NCBI GenBank assembly: GCA_036501085.1
Contig: DASYAZ010000049.1
Coordinates: 1 to 9,504 of the forward strand
DNA: 9,504 bases
Source: GCA-003244245 sp036501085
GTDB lineage: Bacteria > Actinomycetota > Actinomycetes > Mycobacteriales > Pseudonocardiaceae
Direction: 5' to 3'
The notes beneath the pieces are model-generated. The model saw only the letters and a program-made list of their open reading frames with translations. It was not told the DNA's origin and searched no databases. Of the stretch, positions 6,332-9,504 are shown one piece after another. A program made the translations under genes and the position numbers. The stretch's first letter is position 1, and the number at the start of each line of letters is the position of its first letter.

Positions 6332-6529
6332 TCAGTCGAACTCGCCGGCACGTACTCCGGTGGTGAACGCAGACCACGCGTCGGCGGCGAATACCAACGC
6401 CGGTCCGGTCGGGTTCTTGCTGTCCCGGACGGCACGACCATCGCCGATGTCGGCGACTTCGACGCAGGCCGCCTGGCTATTGCTGAAGGTAGACTTCCGC
6501 CATAGAGCGGGAGTCAGGTCACGGATCAT
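6332..6529 (-). CDS. DUF397 domain protein, partner of the Xre regulator
   Basis: The 65-aa product carries the DUF397 core: LWRKSTFSNSQAACVEVADI (9-28), then GRAVRDSKNPTGPALVFAADAWSAF (31-55), which covers essentially the whole protein. The ATG at 6529 has AGGAG about 6 nt upstream on this strand. It begins 22 bp after the stop of the Xre gene, so the two are almost certainly co-transcribed. In streptomycetes, Xre plus DUF397 pairs have been studied as regulatory or toxin-antitoxin-like pairs that affect development and antibiotic production. Whether the small protein is toxin, antitoxin or co-regulator here is not shown by the sequence. The shared terminator lies just beyond its stop. Confidence 0.93.
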   Translation of the reverse strand: MIRDLTPALWRKSTFSNSQAACVEVADIGDGRAVRDSKNPTGPALVFAADAWSAFTTGVRAGEFD

Positions 6530-6551
6530 GTGTCGCTCCTAGCCACACTAT

Positions 6552-7391
6552 TCACGGGTGTTTGGCGAGCTGCGTGATCATGGTCAGGCTCTCGTTGGGA
6601 CCGAGTGCCTGGCGGCGCAGCTCGTCAAACAGCGTAGCTAGTTCAGACACCACCAATTGATCATCAATGACGTGACCACCGACGACGTACTCCTGGTATC
6701 CGGCGTCGGGAAGCATGTGGTCCGGGAAACTCAGCAGGCTGAACGGTCCGGCCATGCCGACGTGCAACCCGAGATCGAACGGGAGCACGATTAGTTCCAC
6801 GTTGGGCCACTGCGCGACCTCGATGAGGCGCGAGAGCTGATCTGCAGCCGCCACCTCGTCGCGGGCACAGCGCACGAGCGCAGCCTCGGACATCACCGCG
6901 GTGAGCTGTAACGGATTTGGCCTGTTAAGGCGGGCTTGGCGCTGCAGCCTCGCGGCGACGCGCTTGTCGATGTCCTTCGTCGACAAGCGCACATCAACGG
7001 TGTATAGCCGTCGCATGTACCCCTCGGTTTGCAGCAATCCGGGGATGTTTTCCAGTTCCAGCATGCGCATCGAGACGGCGTCGTGCTCGAGACCGACATA
7101 GCCCGCGAGCCATTCGGGTAGACCGTAGGTGGACCACCAACCGCGTTTGCTGGCTTCCTCGCGGATCTCTTCCAGCGTGGCGAGCTGCTCTTCGGTGCCG
7201 TTGTAGTGGTTGCGCACCAGCACGATGAGTTCCGAGTACGAGACCACGTTGCGCCCGAGTTCTATCGCGGCAAGCCGTGAGTTGGAGGTCTTGATCGCCG
7301 ACGCTGCCGCCGGTCGCGACATGTTCGCCGCTTCCCGTAGCCGCCGCAGCTCGATGCCGAGTTGAACACGCCTCACGGTGGGTCCTGCCAT
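6552..7391 (-). CDS. Xre-family HTH regulator with DUF5753 domain
   Basis: A 279-aa protein. The N-terminal Xre helix-turn-helix covers about 11-62: LGIELRRLREAANMSRPAAASAI, then NSRLAAIELGRNVVS. After a linker with GWWSTYGLPEWLAGYVGLE (84-102), the DUF5753 domain runs to near the end, with ENIPGLLQTEGYMRRLY, RQARL, VMSEAALVRC and GPFSLLSFPD as family landmarks. This matches the usual length of about 280 aa for WhiJ-like actinobacterial regulators. ATG 7391 gives the standard family start (MAGPTVRR); no strong ribosome-binding site is visible. The gene lies upstream of DUF397 in one operon. The inverted repeats at 7446-7474 just upstream are a natural autoregulatory operator. Its base composition is lower in GC than the metal genes to the left, in keeping with an accessory region. 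Confidence 0.95.
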   Translation of the reverse strand: MAGPTVRRVQLGIELRRLREAANMSRPAAASAIKTSNSRLAAIELGRNVVSYSELIVLVRNHYNGTEEQLATLEEIREEASKRGWWSTYGLPEWLAGYVGLEHDAVSMRMLELENIPGLLQTEGYMRRLYTVDVRLSTKDIDKRVAARLQRQARLNRPNPLQLTAVMSEAALVRCARDEVAAADQLSRLIEVAQWPNVELIVLPFDLGLHVGMAGPFSLLSFPDHMLPDAGYQEYVVGGHVIDDQLVVSELATLFDELRRQALGPNESLTMITQLAKHP

Positions 7392-7431
7392 GCCGAGCAG
7401 CGTAGCGAGGATCTCGGTCGTAGAAACAGGT

Positions 7432-7474
7432 ACCCTAGGCTAGTAATCGTGAAATCACGATGATACTTTCACGA
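7432..7474 (-). promoter_or_regulatory. Promoter and nested inverted-repeat operator upstream of the Xre gene
   Basis: ATCGTG-AAAT-CACGAT (7446-7461) is a 16-bp inverted repeat. A second one overlaps it: TCGTGAAA (7447-7454) and TTTCACGA (7467-7474), 8-bp arms around 12 bp. So three TCGTGA-type half-sites sit within 29 bp. On the - strand, TAGGGT (7437 to 7432) is a plausible -10 with TCGTGA 17 nt upstream as a weak -35, so the repeats overlap the promoter. Binding by the Xre protein itself is inference. GATACT (7462-7467) may be a + strand -10. Confidence 0.55.
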
Positions 7475-7821
7475 AGTGTTGAGCAACGGCGGACAGGATG
7501 GGTTGATAGCGGTGACTGACGACGGGGTAGCCGGCCCTGCGCAGTTGGCGCGGGTCCTTGCCTTGCTGCGCCGGTGGGAGCCTCCCGAGCCACGTCATCG
7601 GCGAACGCCTTGCGCTCCGCGGTTCGGGTGCGGCCTGCCGTGCGGCCGGATCTGGCGATCCGCCCGCCGATGTGGCGTTGCCGTGCTAGTGCTTCCGGTC
7701 GGGTGCCGGTCGAGATGCGTTCCCCCCGACGCTTCCCGGTACCCGACCGGTTCCAACGGTCGAGGAATGGAACCGATGACAGGTCGACACAGTCGCTGTG
7801 CACCCCGATACCAGAGCAGAG
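7475..7821 (+). other. About 350 bp without a convincing gene; possible decayed ORF
   Basis: Between the operator and the first Cys-rich ORF, two + strand frames are open but neither looks right along its length. The frame from GTG 7476 or GTG 7512 starts well (VTDDGVAGPAQLARVLALLRR) and then becomes an Arg/Cys/Pro-rich string, as expected for an out-of-frame translation of GC-rich DNA, ending at 7841. The frame from GTG 7574 is similarly biased. A third frame reads SHVIGERLALRGSGAACRAAG before TAG at about 7688. The pattern suggests a small gene broken by one or more frameshifts, or a long leader. I assign no function. Confidence 0.3.
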
Positions 7822-7986
7822 ATGCCGATGAGTGCCGATGAGTCGCGCCGGGTCCCGGACGCGCCGCACGGCACCCTGCGCGGCTACCAGATCGGATGCC
7901 GATGCCTGTGGTGCACATCCGCGAAACCCATGACGGTCCCGGTAGCTGAGCCTGCGGGCACTCCTCCGGGACGCCGCGCCCGGTGA
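7822..7986 (+). CDS. Small Cys-rich protein with GYxxGCRCxxC motif
   Basis: The product is 54 aa from ATG 7822, or 52 aa from ATG 7828. The core HGTLRGYQIGCRCLWCTSAK (16-35) matches a motif seen in many small proteins of actinobacterial phages and mobile elements (HGTxxGYxxGCRCxxC), with C26, C28 and C31 as probable metal ligands; a function is not established for them. The rest is Pro/Ala-rich and probably disordered. Both candidate start codons lie in a 10-bp tandem repeat (7823-7842). No clear ribosome-binding site is seen. Its stop overlaps the start of the next ORF in GTGA (7983-7986), so the three small ORFs appear translationally coupled. The motif is what makes this credible as a gene in spite of its size. 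Confidence 0.6.
   Translation: MPMSADESRRVPDAPHGTLRGYQIGCRCLWCTSAKPMTVPVAEPAGTPPGRRAR
7823..7842 (+). repeat. Perfect 10-bp tandem duplication over the start codon of the first Cys-rich ORF
   Basis: TGCCGATGAG occurs twice without a gap (7823-7832, 7833-7842). Each copy contains an ATG, at 7828 in frame with the Cys-rich ORF and at 7838 out of frame. The stop TGA of the upstream open frame (7839-7841) lies in the second copy. Because 10 is not a multiple of three, gaining or losing a copy would change which ATG is in frame. Confidence 0.85.
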
Positions 7987-8294
7987 ACCAGTACCGGTAC
8001 CCGCAGGAGGAGTTGTGCCCTGGGTGCGGGCGAACCGAGGGTGTTGAGCTGACCCGCGTCACCTCCCGGGTGTGCGCGTGGACATGCACCCGGTGTGGAC
8101 TGAACTGGGCGATCTCGGTGGTCAACCCCCACCTGCGACCTGACCATCCGACCGATCTGGCAGTAGCGGTCCGGCAGCTCAGCGCGGCCCGGGCGATCCT
8201 GACCCAGATCATCGTGCTGGCCGAGGAGGCACCCACGATCACCAGCGCGGAATTGCGGTCCAGGTTGCTCGCCCTAGCCCAGTGCGCCCGGTGA
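7983..8294 (+). CDS. Small zinc-ribbon protein, middle gene of Cys-rich operon
   Basis: The 103-aa product has an N-terminal zinc ribbon: LCPGCGRTEG (C12, C15) and TCTRCGLNW (C35, C38), with one more Cys at 31. The C-terminal half (about 58-103), DLAVAVRQLSAARAILTQIIV and SAELRSRLLALAQCAR, reads as two amphipathic helices. GTG 7983 overlaps the upstream stop as GTGA. The TGA at 8292-8294 overlaps the GTG of the next ORF in the same way. I do not recognise a named family. A small zinc-binding protein acting through protein or nucleic-acid contacts is the most that can be inferred. The 20-residue loop between the two Cys pairs is ordinary for ribbon folds. The chain of coupled ORFs and the two intact Cys pairs argue strongly that it is real. 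Confidence 0.75.
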   Translation: MNQYRYPQEELCPGCGRTEGVELTRVTSRVCAWTCTRCGLNWAISVVNPHLRPDHPTDLAVAVRQLSAARAILTQIIVLAEEAPTITSAELRSRLLALAQCAR

Positions 8295-8500
8295 TCCCCT
8301 TTTCCGCCGGGCGGTGGTGGGCGCTGGAACCGCAAACCCTGGCCGTGCACCTGCTTGATGGTGAATATCGCACTGGCGCGTTGCGAGCGCGGTGCGGGCA
8401 CTTGCTGTCCACGACCGTGGCCCGCTGCGACCAGCCGCCACCCGGTACGCCCTGCGAGGACTGCCGCCGGATCTTCATTGCAGACTTCACCAACCTCTAA
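8291..8500 (+). CDS. Small protein with CxH...CxxC putative zinc site, last gene of Cys-rich operon
   Basis: The product is 69 aa from GTG 8291, or 72 aa from GTG 8282. Its N-terminus is AGRWWALEPQTLAVHLLDGE (6-25). A likely zinc-binding site follows: ARCGHLLS (C35, H37) and GTPCEDCRRIF (C55, C58), with C46 between them. Small proteins with a CGH...PCxxC pattern are common next to Xre/DUF397 loci and in mobile regions of actinobacteria, without an established role. GTG 8291 is preferred because it makes a 4-bp overlap (GTGA, 8291-8294) with the preceding stop, the same arrangement as at 7983. The coding sequence ends at TAA 8500, and a gene-free stretch of about 280 bp follows. Confidence 0.75.
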   Translation: MIPFSAGRWWALEPQTLAVHLLDGEYRTGALRARCGHLLSTTVARCDQPPPGTPCEDCRRIFIADFTNL

Positions 8501-8605
8501 ATACCGGCCGGTCGCCAGGCTGGCATTTCCCGGGTTCCCCCGCGCGGCAATCTGGAGGGACGAGCTACACGCTGCACTCAGGTGGAGCAATGGTTGATTC
8601 ACGCC

Positions 8606-8644
8606 TTTCAATGGTGAAATACTAACATCGAACGCGCATTCGAT
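8606..8644 (+). promoter_or_regulatory. AT-richer spacer with two inverted repeats upstream of the secreted-protein gene
   Basis: TTTCA-ATGG-TGAAA (8606-8619) and ATCGAA-CGCGCA-TTCGAT (8627-8644) are two separate inverted repeats, 7 bp apart, in the most AT-rich stretch of the window (about 8585-8680). The first shares TTTCA/TGAAA with the operator upstream of the Xre gene. They sit where a promoter for the downstream gene would be expected. No -35/-10 pair stands out clearly; TATTAG near 8668 is one option. Regulatory function is inference. Confidence 0.4.
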
Positions 8645-8777
8645 TGATTAATTCTCCCGGCGTCATGTATTAGTTGATGGGCGGGTGCCGAAAACGATCT
8701 TGATTCAGTGCGGCGTCACTGGGGGTGGGCGAGTGGGATGTTTCTGGGGGCACTGGGTCACGATAGATGGTCGTCCA

Positions 8778-9419
8778 GTGTGCATCGAGAACAAGGGGAT
8801 CAGGGCCATTGTAGGCACAGCAGTATTTCTTGTTGTTTCGGCAGTCGCTGGTGGCGGCGCAGGTACCGCTGCAGCGGCAGCCAGCGAGTCAGCCGGCGAG
8901 GTCGGCATCAACGCCAACACCGCCCGCGGTCAGACCGAAGTACGAATCAAGGGATCTGGCGACAGGCTCAAAGCAACACTTCGCCTGCGCCGTCTTGGTC
9001 GGCATCCCACTAGATTTCAATCGCAGTCCACCAAAGACTGCGCCTCTTACTCCAGCGGCGAAGTCCACGCTTACTTGACCAAGCATAAGTGCATCTCTCT
9101 TAACCGCACGTTTGTAGAAACAGGCGAGAAAAGCTACGAAGTTCAGTTCTCCATAGCGACGATCGAAATGCCCGACGACACCACCGCGGCGGACCTTCAC
9201 GCACTGCTCGTGCGGGACGGCGCTGGAAACATCACACCCCTGTTCCCGAAAGATGGAAAATACCGTCATATCCCCATCACGGCTGCGCCGCCGTCCAAAA
9301 CCACCCTGCACGACGACACGGTGATCAACATTCAGGGTCGAGGACTCGGCGGCGCTCCCAGCGCCGCGCTGGTTGCCTCACTGGCCACCAGCGTTCTGTT
9401 CAGCCTGGACACCATGTAA
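8778..9419 (+). CDS. Secreted or membrane-anchored protein of an unnamed actinobacterial family
   Basis: From GTG 8778 the product is 213 aa with a short charged N-terminus (ENKGIR), a hydrophobic core AIVGTAVFLVVSAVAGG (10-26) and an Ala-rich region, so a Sec signal peptide with cleavage near residue 33-36, or an uncleaved anchor. The exported part has the conserved block KDCASYSSGEVHAYLTKHKC (86-105), whose C88 and C105 could form a disulfide, then LNRTFVE, IATIEMPDD, and GAGNITPLFPKDGKYRH. The same order of landmarks occurs in a widespread family of Streptomyces hypothetical proteins; no function is known to me. In-frame GTGs at 8685 and 8733 would add 31 or 15 residues; 8778 is chosen because it gives a normal signal-peptide n-region and has AGATGG 7 nt upstream. 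GC content is clearly lower than in the metal genes, suggesting horizontal acquisition. Confidence 0.78.
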   Translation: MCIENKGIRAIVGTAVFLVVSAVAGGGAGTAAAAASESAGEVGINANTARGQTEVRIKGSGDRLKATLRLRRLGRHPTRFQSQSTKDCASYSSGEVHAYLTKHKCISLNRTFVETGEKSYEVQFSIATIEMPDDTTAADLHALLVRDGAGNITPLFPKDGKYRHIPITAAPPSKTTLHDDTVINIQGRGLGGAPSAALVASLATSVLFSLDTM

Positions 9420-9504
9420 GGCGTCCTAGCGATGCCGTGCTGCGCTCACGGATGTCCGGCACAGTCCGAATCGGGGAGAAACGAAACCGTCATAGGCGAT
9501 CGCC

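Noticed and set aside
7595..8611. 338-aa open frame on the - strand over the Cys-rich cluster
   Set aside because: No domain or Cys motif is seen in it, whereas the + strand ORFs have ordered Cys pairs and coupled starts and stops.
1..9504. CRISPR array, insertion sequence or rRNA
   Set aside because: No regularly spaced repeats, transposase motifs or rRNA-like sequence were seen on either strand.

Overview
This is a high-GC window with GTG and ATG starts, leaderless-looking promoters and lineage-typical families (LuxR-type ATPase regulator, KmtR-like ArsR sensor, Xre/DUF5753 with DUF397, small Cys-rich proteins). It points to a filamentous actinobacterium, probably close to Pseudonocardiaceae; that placement is inference from protein families, not from a marker gene.

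Left part (1-4954), metal and stress genes. A 5'-truncated LuxR-family regulator (146-847) is followed by a likely three-gene run on the + strand: an MbfA-type ferritin-like/VIT iron transporter (955-2079), a hemerythrin-like HHE protein (2130-2663) and a class I SAM methyltransferase (2724-3371). Convergent to it lies a KmtR-like nickel/cobalt sensor (3420-3776, -), transcribed divergently from a His-rich cation diffusion facilitator (3827-4954, +). A single CTATAG core in the 50-bp gap can serve as -10 in both directions. This matches the KmtR/CDF pairing known from mycobacteria.

Middle (4879-6316). A 138-aa protein on the - strand (4879-5295) resembles the N-terminal part of FtsK/Tra-like translocases of actinomycete conjugative elements, but it stops where the translocase domain would begin. 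Its 3' end overlaps the unusual C-terminal tail of the CDF gene, which suggests a recombination junction near 4875-4885. A fumarylacetoacetate-hydrolase family enzyme (5422-6264) follows and ends at a strong shared hairpin terminator (6286-6316).

Right part (6332-9504), accessory region. An Xre/DUF5753 regulator and its DUF397 partner form a - strand operon, with a nested inverted-repeat operator at 7446-7474. Facing away from it is about 350 bp without a convincing gene, then three tiny Cys-rich ORFs joined by GTGA stop/start overlaps (7822-8500), then an AT-richer stretch with two inverted repeats, and a secreted or anchored protein of an unnamed actinobacterial family (8778-9419). I see nothing supportable in 9420-9504. 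No rRNA, tRNA, CRISPR array or intact transposase was seen.

Three short tandem duplications sit exactly on gene boundaries (2076-2108, 3417-3435, 7823-7842), each covering a start or stop codon.
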